Source: Hyaloperonospora brassicae (Eukaryota > Oomycota > Peronosporomycetes > Peronosporales > Peronosporaceae). Taken from it: DNA of 64,000 bases. Position numbers and translations under genes: made by a program. The notes under the pieces were generated by a model. It searched no databases. It had not been told where the DNA came from and saw only the letters and a list, made by a program, of their open reading frames with translations. Shown one piece after another: positions 48,253 to 58,613 of this stretch (position 1 is its first letter; each line of letters begins with the position of its first letter). The stretch lies in the NCBI GenBank assembly GCA_947650285.1, contig CANTFL010000435.1, positions 1 to 64,000 of the forward strand. Direction: 5' to 3'.

Positions 48253-49332
48253 TTAGAGGACACGGTTCGCACGTTTCGTCTGACCATCTGTTTCGGGATG
48301 GCCAGAAGTAGACATTATCAATCGTGTTCCAAGAGAACGGAACAAGGTTTGCCAAAATGCCGCCGTGAACCGAGGGTCACGGTCGGATACGAGTTCACGG
48401 GGTAACCCGTGGAGTATAAAGACCGTGTCTAGAAAGACACGAGCACAACCTTGAGCCTTGATCGACTCAAGGACTGCAGCAAGATGCACCATCTTGCTGA
48501 ATCGGTCAACAAACACAAGAATACCATTATTCTTGTGAGCGTCTTCGGGAAAACCGAAGACGAAGTCCATTGAATCGGACTGCCAGCACTCTGTTGGAAC
48601 AGGCAGAGGCTGCAATGGCGCACGGGATGAAGGACTAGGCTTCACCCGTTGACAAACCTCGCAAGCACGTATGTACTTGCGGACAACCTGATACTGGCGT
48701 GGCCAGTAAAAGTCACGACTTACCGTGAGGTAAGTCTTTTCTCTACCACGATGGCCGCCTGTTGGGGCATCGTGACACTCAAACATGATGCGTAAACGCA
48801 AATCATGATGAGCGGGTACGACGACACGAGGCGTGTCGTCGGCAACAGCTGTATAATACAGCAATCCGTTGCGTGTACTATACCGATCCGATGAGGATCG
48901 GTACAAAGCTGGTAAATCTTTCAATGATTTACTGGATGGATTCACCAGATGATCCATCAATCGCAGAAGATCCTTATCTTTCGCGTATGTCTTTCGTACG
49001 TCGTCAAGTTTACTTGACGACGGGACACTAGCTGACAGTGTAGCAACAGTGGGCTTATCCTCACTGTTGATTTGTGCGTCCGGCTCGAAATCGGGCCGGC
49101 GCGAATGCGCATCAGCGACGACATTGGGTCGTCCTGGTTTATACTCCACGGAGAAGTTATACTCCGCGAAGAAAGACAGCCACCTCGCCATTCTTTGTGA
49201 GAGGTGTGGGCTGTTTACGGCCGTGCGTAATGACGCATGGTCCGTATAGACAACAAACGGTCTATCTCCCAAGAGATAGACGCGAAACTTAGCCAGTGCA
49301 TTTTTCATGGCAAGGAGTTCCTTGTCATGCAC
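48253..49332 (-). pseudogene. RNase H C-part and integrase
   Basis: A 359-codon frame starting with the Gypsy RNase H end ([13 protein letters not shown]) and linker (YKPGRPNVVADAHSRRPD). Zinc-finger ligands follow (HDAPTGGHRG, CEVCQ), then SMDF (first Asp) and VSDRDPRF (second Asp). Where the catalytic Glu is expected (TDGQTERANR-type) the sequence reads TDGQTKRANR, with codon AAA at 48276-48274. This would abolish integration. The frame is stopped by TAA at 48255-48253. Confidence 0.85.
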
Positions 49333-49820
49333 TGGGTAATTGCGCTCAGCTGCTTGCAGCTGACGCGACTAATAACAGATGACGCGCTTCGCGCCATCTG
49401 CATTGAACTGCATTTACGCACAGCCGATTGCAAAATCGCTGTCGTCACAGACCACATGAAATGGTCTGTCCTGATTTGCAATCGCCAAGATCGGCGATTG
49501 CATCAAGCTTTGCTTGATACCCGTAAAGGAACGCTGGAGTCAGCGTTCCATGACCACCTCACATCTTTCTTGAGCAAGCAAGAAAGATGAACAGTCATCT
49601 CGGCGTAGTTGCGCGAGTACTTGTGCAAGTATCCCGCTAGACCAAGGAACTTACGAAATCCCTTGACATCGACTGGCACGGGCCAGTCAGTGATCGCCTT
49701 GACCTTTTAAGGACTAGGGCGCACGCCGTGTTTGCCGACGATGCACCCAAGAAGTGGTATTTCGATAGCCGCGAATATACACTTCTTGATGTTGGCGTAC
49801 AACTTATGTTTCCGCATAAG
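49333..49820 (-). pseudogene. RT thumb / RNase H N-part, broken
   Basis: The stretch between the RT and RNase H frames encodes the rest of RT and the start of RNase H in other frames with stops. Its order and spacing match the pol gene at 31950-32530. Strong hairpins persist here (for example 49528-49549 and 49562-49589). Confidence 0.65.
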
Positions 49821-51140
49821 TTAAAGAACCTGACGAACGTTTGTTCTGTGAACTTCCGCGTCCGTCATTCCGTCTATTGCCTGGCTATGGACGAATACAT
49901 CGTCAAAGTAACTCGGCGCATAGTCTCGCACCGGTCTCAACAGATTTGTGACACATCTGTTGAATGTTGCAGGGGTATTGATCAGCCCCTGTGGCATAAC
50001 TAGCCACTCCCACAGCATACCGCTGGGGGTACTCACTGCCGTGAACGGGATGTCCCGTTCACGCATGAGGATCTGATAGAATCCATCCATCAGATCCATG
50101 GACGAAAAGATGGTACTCTTTGACATACCATCTATGATTACGTCCTTCCTCGGTATCGGCTTCTGAGCCGGTACCGTTGCAGCATTCAATTTGTTGAATG
50201 CGTGGACTATCCGCCACCCTCCTGTGGCCATTTGCACACAGAAGATCGGAGAGCTGTGAGGGGATGTTAATTCTCTCACATGGCCCGCTGCTAAGCGATC
50301 GGTAAAGAACTTGTCGATCGCTAGTACTTGTTCACGAGGCAGTGGCCACTGCTTCATGAAACAGTACTTTGAGCCCCGTTTGAGCTCGATCTCGTGTCGA
50401 GTGCCTTTGTCCTTAGGCAACTCGCAAGGTACGGATTCAGGAAATACATCCTTGAATTCGATCAAATCCTTGAACAAAGGATTTGCCTGAAGCGACTCCC
50501 AGGATTGAGACGTGTATCGTTTAATCAAATTCTTCTCATCGAGGACACTTTCGTCCATCGATGAGCTGCTGAGAACCCGTTCGCTCTCAGCAAATACTGT
50601 TGCATACCGAACATCGGCCACATACTCATCCTCTGTGACGAGTATGCAGACTTTCTTGACTTTGCCACTACGCAGATCACGCAAGAAACGATATGGTTCT
50701 AGCGTTGGCAACTGAGTTATCTCCGAAGTTAACTTCGGAGGCACAATCAGATCAAGTGTATAAGCGCCTAAGCTTGATCCGTCATTAACCAAGACGTTCA
50801 ACGTCTCGGTTACTTCCTGGGAACTTCTTTCCACAGGTTGCTGCAGGCCTAATCTTTCAGCAAGTGACTCTTGAGGAATTCCTTTCTCAAGTACGTGGGG
50901 ACTTATTCCCTCGACGTCTTCTGACAGTGGCTGTGCAGCCACAGTCAGGGACCGATCCTCTACGGTCGACTCTCCAGTCGACCTAGGATTTCCATGTTTT
51001 CTTCTGGAGGCAACATGTTTCTTACTTCTAAGATGCTGCCCGCTAGGCATGCATCCATGTCCCGGTCCACTCGACTTTTTCGAGTGGTGGACCTTCGGCG
51101 CAGCCTGTACTCCTGTACAGCCGCCGGGAGCTTGCTCCAC
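49821..51140 (-). pseudogene. Reverse transcriptase with N-terminal linker
   Basis: A 439-codon frame. About 190 residues of linker are followed by RT motifs: WRIVHAFNKLNAATVPAQ, SSMDLMDGFYQI (catalytic Asp), [17 protein letters not shown] and SYFDDVFVHS (catalytic Asp pair). The RT motifs are intact, but the frame is separated from protease by stops and ends early. Confidence 0.88.
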
Positions 51141-51329
51141 AGTGTAGTGATCAACTACACTGTGATCTTGTGCAGTCGTGCTAACGACCGTACCGCAAGT
51201 GAGGCCATCTCACTTACTCGAAGAACATCCACACGCTTGTGGACGCTCCAAGATGTTCATCAGATGGCCATCTAATGAACAAGCGGCAGGCATCTTCACG
51301 GATCGATGCTGCCAGCTCACCCTTGGCTC

Positions 51330-51710
51330 CTACCTTCTGAGCCAAGGTAATCCCAGGATGACATCAAATTTGTCATCCAGATCTAGTACGATGAAGTCAT
51401 CATCGTACTGTTCGCCCTCTAACGTGCAGTGGATTCCTACTACACCTTTCTCAACGTTAATCGATGCGCCTGTTGCAAGGCGCACCGTCATCCTCGTGAG
51501 GGGAATGTCGCGCTCAAGAAACTTGAGCCTACGACCCTCTAGTGACTGGCGACGAACAAAGTTGTTCGACGCCCCACAGTCTACTAGGGCACGAAGCGAC
51601 AAATCATTTGTCACTTCCAACTTCAAGGTGATTAGCGAAACGTCATCACCAGGTGCAGAGACACACAATAATTGTGTATCTGGAGCAACTTTTTCGAGAG
51701 AGATTTGCAA
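51330..51710 (-). pseudogene. Retropepsin-like protease
   Basis: Contains ALVDCGASNNFVRR with the catalytic Asp, a flap-like segment, and FDVILGLPWLRR, the second conserved protease block. The frame is the same as gag and as RT; in-frame TAG at 51332-51330 and another stop near 51190 interrupt it. The catalytic motif itself is intact, unlike in the 28-36 kb element. Confidence 0.85.
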
Positions 51711-51726
51711 TTTTTCTTGAGGTTGC

Positions 51727-51771
51727 TGGATCAGTAGGTCGCTCCGCTCCTACTGACCCCGACCATTTTTT
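51727..51771 (-). promoter_or_regulatory. gag-pol recoding signal: slippery site plus hairpin over the UAG
   Basis: On the element strand, AAAAAAT (51771-51765) lies in the X-XXY-YYZ register of gag. A 6-nt spacer follows, then a hairpin with arms GGTCAGTAGG (51758-51749) and CCTACTGA-T-CC (51738-51728, one bulged T). The gag TAG (51752-51750) lies in the 5' arm. Pol here lies in the same frame as gag, so readthrough would join them. The -1 frame closes after about 35 codons. Confidence 0.6.
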
Positions 51772-52904
51772 GATGGTCCGTCTCGCTGTTGCGGCTTCGC
51801 AACTGCGCTGGACCCACGCCCATTGCCCTTTCTGGCAAATGGTCGTCCATTTCGCTCAGTACTGTTTGGTACTGGGCGTGGAGCTCTACACTCGTATGCG
51901 TAGTGCCCTAGCTTCTGACAGCGATTGCACCTCTGCAATCGCTTGTTGTTTGAAGAGCGAGGTCTCTCGCTCTCAATATAACAGAGGTCCATTGGTTCTG
52001 GACCTCCGATCTCTTGTCGTCTCGGTGGACGGTAAGAGTTTGAGCTAGCATGAGCCTGTCTCATGCTAAAGTCTTCCTGTTCCGCGGCTGATATCGCTTC
52101 TTCAAGCGTATTCAGCTCAAGGCGGAACAGGTGGCTCCTGACGGGCCCTTCTGCGAGCCCTTGCATGAACACCGTAGTCAACGTGTGTTCATGAACTGGG
52201 TTAGCAGTTATACTACTCGCTAGAAGTCGTATATGTTGTGCGTAAGCGTGCACATCACGCACACCCTGCTTGAGTTTCAGGAGCTCAGAACGAGCCCTGA
52301 ACTCAGCTCGTGGCGGCTCAAACGTTTGTCTGAGCCGGGACTTGAAGTCATCTAGCGATCTAAACACATTTTGGTCGCTACTCTCGAGTCCCAGGGACCA
52401 AGTTTTGGCACGCCCTGCCAAGTGGGTCTGAGCAAATGTGAGTTTCATTTGCTCATCTTCGACGCGACGAGCCCTTAAGGCTCTGTCGAGTTCGACAAAC
52501 CATAGTAACAGGGAGTCCTCCGGGACTCTACTGTACTTGGAGATGTCAACCTTCATTACCTCGGGACGACGCGCATGTGCCGTCCCGCCCACAGCAGCAT
52601 GGAATTGCTGCTGTCTCAACAGCTCTGTCTGTTGAGCACCGAGTTCTCTCAACTGCTCGGCCTGTTGAGAGCATTGCTGGTGAAGCAAGGCTACTTTCTC
52701 CCTTTCGGCGACAAGTTCATTTTGGATGAACTTGGCTATAGCGGCATGTTGTTGGTCTCTGTCTAGAGACTCCAACATGGCGCTAATGGCGAACTCGCCT
52801 ACGGTAGAGCTCATTCGTTCTACCGCACCCCATTCGATGTCGCTCAAATGGTTAAACCCTTCACTCGTGGCGTGAAAGGTCTCTTCATCATCCAACATGT
52901 TCAT
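51750..52904 (-). CDS. gag polyprotein
   Basis: An uninterrupted 384-codon gene starting ATG at 52904; the start codon lies inside an 11-bp perfect hairpin (52889-52912). An N-terminal coiled-coil-like helix (VALLHQQCSQQAEQLRELGA) precedes the Gypsy capsid core (LAGRAKTWSLGLES, FEPPRAEFRARSELLKLKQG). A CX2CX4HX4C zinc knuckle (CNRCQKLGHYAYEC) and a basic Gly-rich tail follow. It would form virus-like particles and package RNA. It is the only intact sense gene of this element, and the length is normal for Gypsy gag. Confidence 0.85.
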   Translation of the reverse strand: MNMLDDEETFHATSEGFNHLSDIEWGAVERMSSTVGEFAISAMLESLDRDQQHAAIAKFIQNELVAEREKVALLHQQCSQQAEQLRELGAQQTELLRQQQFHAAVGGTAHARRPEVMKVDISKYSRVPEDSLLLWFVELDRALRARRVEDEQMKLTFAQTHLAGRAKTWSLGLESSDQNVFRSLDDFKSRLRQTFEPPRAEFRARSELLKLKQGVRDVHAYAQHIRLLASSITANPVHEHTLTTVFMQGLAEGPVRSHLFRLELNTLEEAISAAEQEDFSMRQAHASSNSYRPPRRQEIGGPEPMDLCYIESERPRSSNNKRLQRCNRCQKLGHYAYECRAPRPVPNSTERNGRPFARKGNGRGSSAVAKPQQRDGPSKNGRGQ

Positions 52905-52938
52905 GTTGGATGTTGTGGTCTTTGGAAGGACTACAAAG

Positions 52939-52946
52939 TGCTACCA
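52939..52946 (-). promoter_or_regulatory. Primer-binding site (TGGTAGCA on element strand)
   Basis: Two bases inside the 5' LTR. Same octamer and spacing as at 28638, continuing CTTTGTAGT against CTTGTAGTC there. Confidence 0.65.
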
Positions 52947-52948
52947 GG

Positions 52949-53343
52949 TGTAACGGGCCACACCCTTGCGTGAACTTAACGCAAGGTTTTCGGGTGTCCC
53001 GACAGACGTACACGAGGCGAACGAGGAAGCGTAGGATAAGGAGAAAGTAAAACTGTTGTATTGATATAATTAAGTCTTTTTGACTACTGTCTCTCTGTTT
53101 AACCTGACTTAATTATGTTAATATAACTGAGTGTATGGTGACGTCTCGTCACCACTCATTGCGCGTGTCCTGCGGCGATTGGTAGGTTGATATCATCACG
53201 ATATCAACCAATGAGCAGACCCTTTGGTCGCTTCACCAATATCACCAGCATCGGTGATATTGTTCAAAGAATATTCACTTAATATTCTTTGTTGTCACTT
53301 TCTTTTAAAGTGACACTCCCATGTAACGGGCTGCCCCGTTACA
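52949..53343 (-). repeat. 5' LTR (395 bp)
   Basis: Partner of 45351-45745, same length, with about ten differences including small indels (near 53093 and 53281). It carries the same set of perfect hairpins. Confidence 0.93.
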
Positions 53344-53354
53344 ACCAGTAAGAG

Positions 53355-53821
53355 TGTAATGGGGCACGCTCTTTCCAGATGACTGGCAAGACCTTGTGTT
53401 AAGTGAACACAAGGCTGCGTGCTCCGTACGTCACGTAAACGTGGCGAGGAAGCGCAACAGAATCAAACAGAACCCGAAAACTCTGTCTGAGGGAAAAAAT
53501 AGAACTGTGTTTGATATAGTCAAGTTAATTTTAATAAATCATCTTTGTCTTAGGCTAACTGTATTAAACTACAATTTCCTATGTGGGTTTCTTGTTCACC
53601 ACCCATTGCGCGCGTCCAGCAGCAATTGGTGGTTAATCTGGTTGATGTGCTTTGTACATCAACCTTTAAGTAGAGCTCCCAAAGAATGTTACTCTCGGGG
53701 TAACATTCCGTCAACATCACCTCGACTCGAGTGATGTTGTCTGAATATAATTTAAAATAGACAATACTCAAAAATTGATATATTCGTATCAATTTCTATC
53801 TAACGGGCTCACCCTGTTACA
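53355..53821 (-). repeat. Solo LTR of a related Gypsy family
   Basis: As written, starts TGTAATGGGG and ends CCCTGTTACA; the layout is like the preceding LTR but the sequence is diverged. The flanks AAGAG and AAGTG are an imperfect target duplication. Perfect hairpins include GGTTGATGT/ACATCAACC, GAATGTTAC/GTAACATTC, CAACATCAC/GTGATGTTG and AAATTGATA/TATCAATTT. A second copy in opposite orientation is at 61257-61716. Confidence 0.85.
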
Positions 53822-55868
53822 AAGTGCGCTGCTGTCTAAAGCCCTCGTCGTTTGACATTACCTTTCGATGCACGGATCCAGGAGGCCAGATCTACTTGCT
53901 CCTAGCTTACCATCCGCTACTGGATAAGAAGACACTATTTGTAGCGTTCAAAGAGGACGCGCCGAAAGCGCCGTCGTAGCGCATCACACTCACTTGCACG
54001 GCTCATATAATGCTGCCTACGGGCATAACAAAGCCGTTTGAAGTACGTGCCTCCTTATATATTGCATACGTTGCTAGTGGATTAGCAAGACCGAGCTATC
54101 TCATTTCACGACCGGCATTAAGGAAGGACGCGTCTGCCTCCCGCCACCAACGTAAAGCATACGAGAATTGGCGTTTTATACTGGTGTGTCGACGATGAAG
54201 CAGCTGCGAAGTTCTGTAGCAATGCTGGATTTTTTACGGCAAGATGCTTGTTCGTAGCCAAGTAAGAGAGGTCAGGTCGTCTATAAGAGCTACTTATCAC
54301 TTGTAAGATGTCTGCTATGCGGAAACCACCTCGGTCATCTACCATAACCCGAACTATATCCTACCACGTTCCTCATTCTGCTAGCTAGATACGCCCGACG
54401 TCACGGGGGACACTCTCGAAAGGCCACGTGATAATGACTGTTGACCAAGTCCGGAATTGGAACTGTATACGCACTCTTGGCCGGAAGGCTGAGCTGCGCG
54501 TCGCTTCGCGCTTCATCTGCGTCAGGGGACAGAGGACACATGGCTAGGAGGCCTGTTCCACTTCGGAGGTCCTAGCGTGCCGTCTTGACGAAATACCTGA
54601 CCGCTTCCGTGGTGACCGACTTGCTCTGCTCTTCGGGCCGATCCCATTGCACAATCTAGTGTAGACGTGCCCAGGCGCACCACGAGACGAAGAGTATCGT
54701 GGCCTGGTCCCTACTCTACATAAACGAACGGTGCTGGATCCAAACAAGTCATCACGTTGTTTGAAGAGTTTACTTTGTGGGAGTGGGCGTCGCGCGCAGC
54801 GAATGAGTCGGCGCAGGGGGAGGCACTTCGTGAAGAGCAGGAACTAACGTGGGCACGGGGGTGTCAATCTCTGTCGGCTTTTCCCGTATCGCGAGATGCC
54901 GATGGACTGCGTCCCTTTAGGGTCGCACGCTGCGTTGCCTACCGTAGCACGCGCAGCGGAGAATAGCCCCTCCTTTAACCTTGGCTTCGCTAAGGGAAAA
55001 CTTTCCGTCCAAGAAAAGGGGGCTAAGTGTCTCGCTCTTAGGAGGTCTTCGTCTCCGTCCGTTGTTGCTCGAAGAGCCCAAATTGAAAAGTGATTCATAG
55101 CCAAGTAGGACGTGGGCATCAAAGCACACAAATCATTTGACAGCGTTTCACTAAATCCCATCCGCCGTTTTATTGCACAGTATCGATGTCCATGACCGAC
55201 ATGTCTGGATGGCTGCGTCTCGTTCATCTCTTCGGGAATGACAATTCCAATACGGAACTGATGATGCATCAGCAGGATAACACGATGGCCGCAGGTACAT
55301 AAGTAGCGAGACTCCCCGGTCTTCAAGTGTTATTGTCCAGCAAGCGTCAGCTGGCAAGCATATTTCAACGGCTCACTTAGTTGCCTTTGAACTTGGTTGT
55401 GGCGGAGATCGAAGCCGTGCCCAAATGGGTCGTGCGAAGACGACGAGATCGTCGAACTGGCGCGTTCTGCCGTGAAGTGTGAGAGCACGATGAAGAAACG
55501 CATTGGTATCGACCCCGGGTGCTGAGCCACGAGACCAGTGGGACGTTATTGTGGCAAATAAGCGTTTGAGATGAAGACACGTAAAGTTTGAAAAAAAATC
55601 GAAAATGCCATTGAGACTGTTTAATGAATCATGCGACGGGGAGAAGGTATTCTTATACAACTCGATTAAGTCAAGCGAAGGCCAAGTTCTTTTGCACACA
55701 CGACAAGGCAAAACAAGAGAAGACTTCACACATCGATGTTATTGGTGTTTACTACAAGACGATTGAACAGCTTCTGTCGACTTGCTTTGGAAGCGAAGGT
55801 TGCCGAAGTTCCGATCGATGCTAACTACGAGGAGCTAGCAAATGGACTTCTTCCTCTCGGAAGCGCTG
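53822..55868. other. Unassigned DNA with scattered frames
   Basis: A short plus-strand frame directly after the LTR (53824-53979, with SFDITFRCTDPGGQIYLLL) looks protein-like but I cannot place it; a stop follows. Frames at 54757-54966 (plus), 55326-54844 (minus) and 55729-55373 (minus) have no recognisable domain and overlap other open frames. No gene is claimed. Confidence 0.35.
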
Positions 55869-56612
55869 CTACGGCCAGAGGTTCAGCAACATCCTTCCAG
55901 CGCCTTCCATCACGGTCATTGGCTTCGACACCTGCGAACATCCAATTTTCGAACCTTCGCCATTGCCCACTTGCCCGCTCGTTGAATACGTCAATTTCAT
56001 GGTCAGGCCGTTTCCAGTAATCGTTAACAATCTGCCGGGCTCATTGTTACACACGCTGTAGTCAATGCCACCGGCCAAGAAGTCGTACTGTTCCGGGCAC
56101 TGATCACTACCTGTAGGTGCGTAATCACTTAGACCCATGATCCCCCCGAAAATCGTATTGATCGCCGGAATCTTGTAGACGCCCGATTCCGTGGTCAAAC
56201 ACTGGGACTTGCCAGGCTCACGGGTCGACGTCGCGGTGGCGAACCCATCAGTCACATCGTAGGACGTGATCGACTGGCTGATGTCAGCACCACGCTTCGA
56301 GTCGAAAGTGGCGTGGACATTGAAGAGCACCTCCCGGTTGTTGTTCGAAAACTTCGATCCGACTGTCATCTGATAGTAGTCAGTGGCAGCAGCCCCGTCC
56401 GGCTGGACCTGGATGGTGAAACCCGGTGTTGTCGAGTCGGCTTGGAGAGCACGCGCGCCATTCGCACCAAGAAGCGCAGCGTCAGAGTTCGAGTACAACA
56501 TGGTGTAGACTGCTGTCACGCACAGAAGAGCCGGTGGCATCATGATCGTCAAGACACGGAGGGGCGATGGGTGTGTCTGGGCGGCACGTGGCAAATGCAA
56601 TTGTGAATTCAC
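55869..56612 (-). CDS. Probable secreted protein, unknown family
   Basis: A 247-codon frame. The more likely start is the Met pair at 56543, followed by a hydrophobic stretch (PALLCVTAVYTMLY) and a small-residue region typical of a signal peptide. The mature part is rich in Thr, Ser and Gly, has four cysteines (in SQCLT, DQCPE, SVCNN, GCSQV) and looks beta-rich. There is no RXLR, LFLAK or lectin motif and no membrane segment. It is intact, single-exon and not inside a mobile element, so I take it as a host gene, perhaps an apoplastic protein. The last residues could reflect truncation. Function unknown. Confidence 0.6.
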   Translation of the reverse strand: MNSQLHLPRAAQTHPSPLRVLTIMMPPALLCVTAVYTMLYSNSDAALLGANGARALQADSTTPGFTIQVQPDGAAATDYYQMTVGSKFSNNNREVLFNVHATFDSKRGADISQSITSYDVTDGFATATSTREPGKSQCLTTESGVYKIPAINTIFGGIMGLSDYAPTGSDQCPEQYDFLAGGIDYSVCNNEPGRLLTITGNGLTMKLTYSTSGQVGNGEGSKIGCSQVSKPMTVMEGAGRMLLNLWP

Positions 56613-58613
56613 ATTTGTGGACCGGGGTCCGGATCAACTCGAGTCAAGAAGCCGTCATGAGGGTGTGTCGAAGGATTCAGGTTCTGCATGGTGATGACGT
56701 GCGACACTGTCTGGATGAGTAATCTCGGATGTCGCGTATTGCTTATACCCGACAGATCGAGCAAACTTCGAAATGCAATCGGCAAAGTAAGAGTGCTGGG
56801 CAGCGAACCTGATACTACATACCTGCAGAACACGATCAATGAGCCTCAGCGGTCACTCTTGTTCGCATGTACGTTCGACTCCATCGTGATTACGGGCAGC
56901 CCGCCATCAACTCTTCTAAAGCTCACGCACGTACGTGCCCGCATCGACAATTCTAGAGAGGGACCCACCGCTCCTTGAAGATAAAGACCGGAGCATCCTA
57001 TTTTGACCGCATATGTCGACACGAGACCGCGTCTCTGGATCATTACACGCGTCATCACCATCGTGTGATTCTAGGCCAACGAGTCTTCGAGGTGAGAAAC
57101 TAAGCATTACGTCTAACTCAGCTATATCCTGTACCGCTGGGCCAAGGAGTCATATAGGTGAGAAAGGGTTGCGCCTTCTGGAGCATCGCATCATGCGGTA
57201 GTCACGTACAACCACCGGGCTATTCGACACCGGCGTTGCTAATCTGGCTATAGACATTTCAGAAGTCTTGTTTGCATTAATACCGTGTACAAAACTGTCT
57301 GTTCCTCTCTCTCTCTATTGGTGAGAAAGGAAAGCATCTGGTCTCGCTCAGCTTCGCCGAGGATTTGCTACGCGCGTAAACGTGGCGTCCTTAAAGTACT
57401 CTCAAAAAGAGAGTATTTATCGACGGCGGCGGTCCAGAATGGTGGATAGGCTCGTCTTGCAACACGGAATTTCAAGAGATAAGACGTGTTCCATTACTTA
57501 ATCGATGATAGAGCTGAGGGCTATTTCCAATTTTTGGTGAATATGAAAAGGAACGAGATTATCACGGATATAAGATAATTAATACATCTGGGATAAAAAC
57601 GTAAATACACCGGTCAAAATAAAAACAAAGGTTTATGCATGAAAAGATGATAAAAAGGAAATACGCGAGTCCAATGATTAAAAAGAGATGCGTGACCGAT
57701 GCTGACTATCAGGTCATTTACGCAAATGCTAGGATCGCATGCATCTTCGATGACTATTTATATTTAGAAGTGCTGTTACAAATAAGAAAAATGACATCAT
57801 CAGCGATTTGGAAGATTCCTGATTGATTCGTTATCTCCGCTTCCTACATAGGTAAACAACATTGTAGTTGGTAGTACGTCGGTAATTTTGCAACAAAATT
57901 TATAATTAGGTTTCCTTCGATAAGGAACGGGTACAGATGGCGACTCTTTGCGCAACTAAACATCAGAGGTAATAACTGATTGGCTTTATGTGCATCGTGT
58001 ATGAATAACGTTAAAGTGAATGATATAAACGCGGACCTAAACAATTAGAACACCCTCGCTTACTTTCAAAACAAGCCAAAAATCCATCGTTGACGATCAA
58101 ATCGCTAACAGACAAATTACTTCTTAAGATCCGGGCTAGTTTGACACGTGCCTAGAGGTGAGAAAGATGACCCCAAATTGTTATCCTTCTACCAAAAGAT
58201 TTTGCCCAGTGTCGGTCGTATGCCAATATGCACAGTAATTCACATAATCTTGTCTGTTGATGTACTATATCAAAGCTGAAATTTTTCAAATTCGGCTTCC
58301 TTGAACCGCAACTACAGATATACAAGCACGCAAATAGTAATTTGAGCTTATCTCAGACAGCACTGGCTAAATGGGCAACGAAGCTTTTTGGTCTTGCTAA
58401 AGCGCTGTCGCATGCTCCTATCACCATCATCATTAAATAGCGAAGTGATCTGTAGGCCATGGATGCGAATAGCCTAAAGCAAATTACCAGGGGTTAGCGA
58501 AGTATCCTGTTCTTAGACAAAATGTGACCATTCAGTTACAGAAGTGTCAAATTATTGGAGTAGATGCCAGGGGGACCTTATCTGCGGATTTGCCTAGCAG
58601 CCTAATCAATTGT
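56613..58613. other. Intergenic DNA, increasingly AT-rich
   Basis: No recognisable gene. A GGTGAGAAA(G/C) motif recurs near 57091, 57159, 57320 and 58154, the first two within a 68-base imperfect direct repeat containing GGCCAA(C/G)GAGTC. The meaning is unclear. Confidence 0.4.

Larger units (their letters stand above)
45351..53343 (-). mobile_element. Ty3/Gypsy element saturated with short inverted repeats
   Basis: 7993 bp on the minus strand. Order from right to left: 5' LTR (53343-52949), PBS, gag, protease, RT, RNase H, integrase, antisense ORF (plus strand), polypurine tract and 3' LTR (45745-45351). The LTRs are both 395 bp and differ at about ten positions. The flanks ACCAC and ACCAG are an imperfect target duplication. 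In-frame stops and an integrase active-site change make it defective. Nearly every 20-40 bases contain a perfect hairpin, in coding and non-coding parts alike. Confidence 0.92.
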
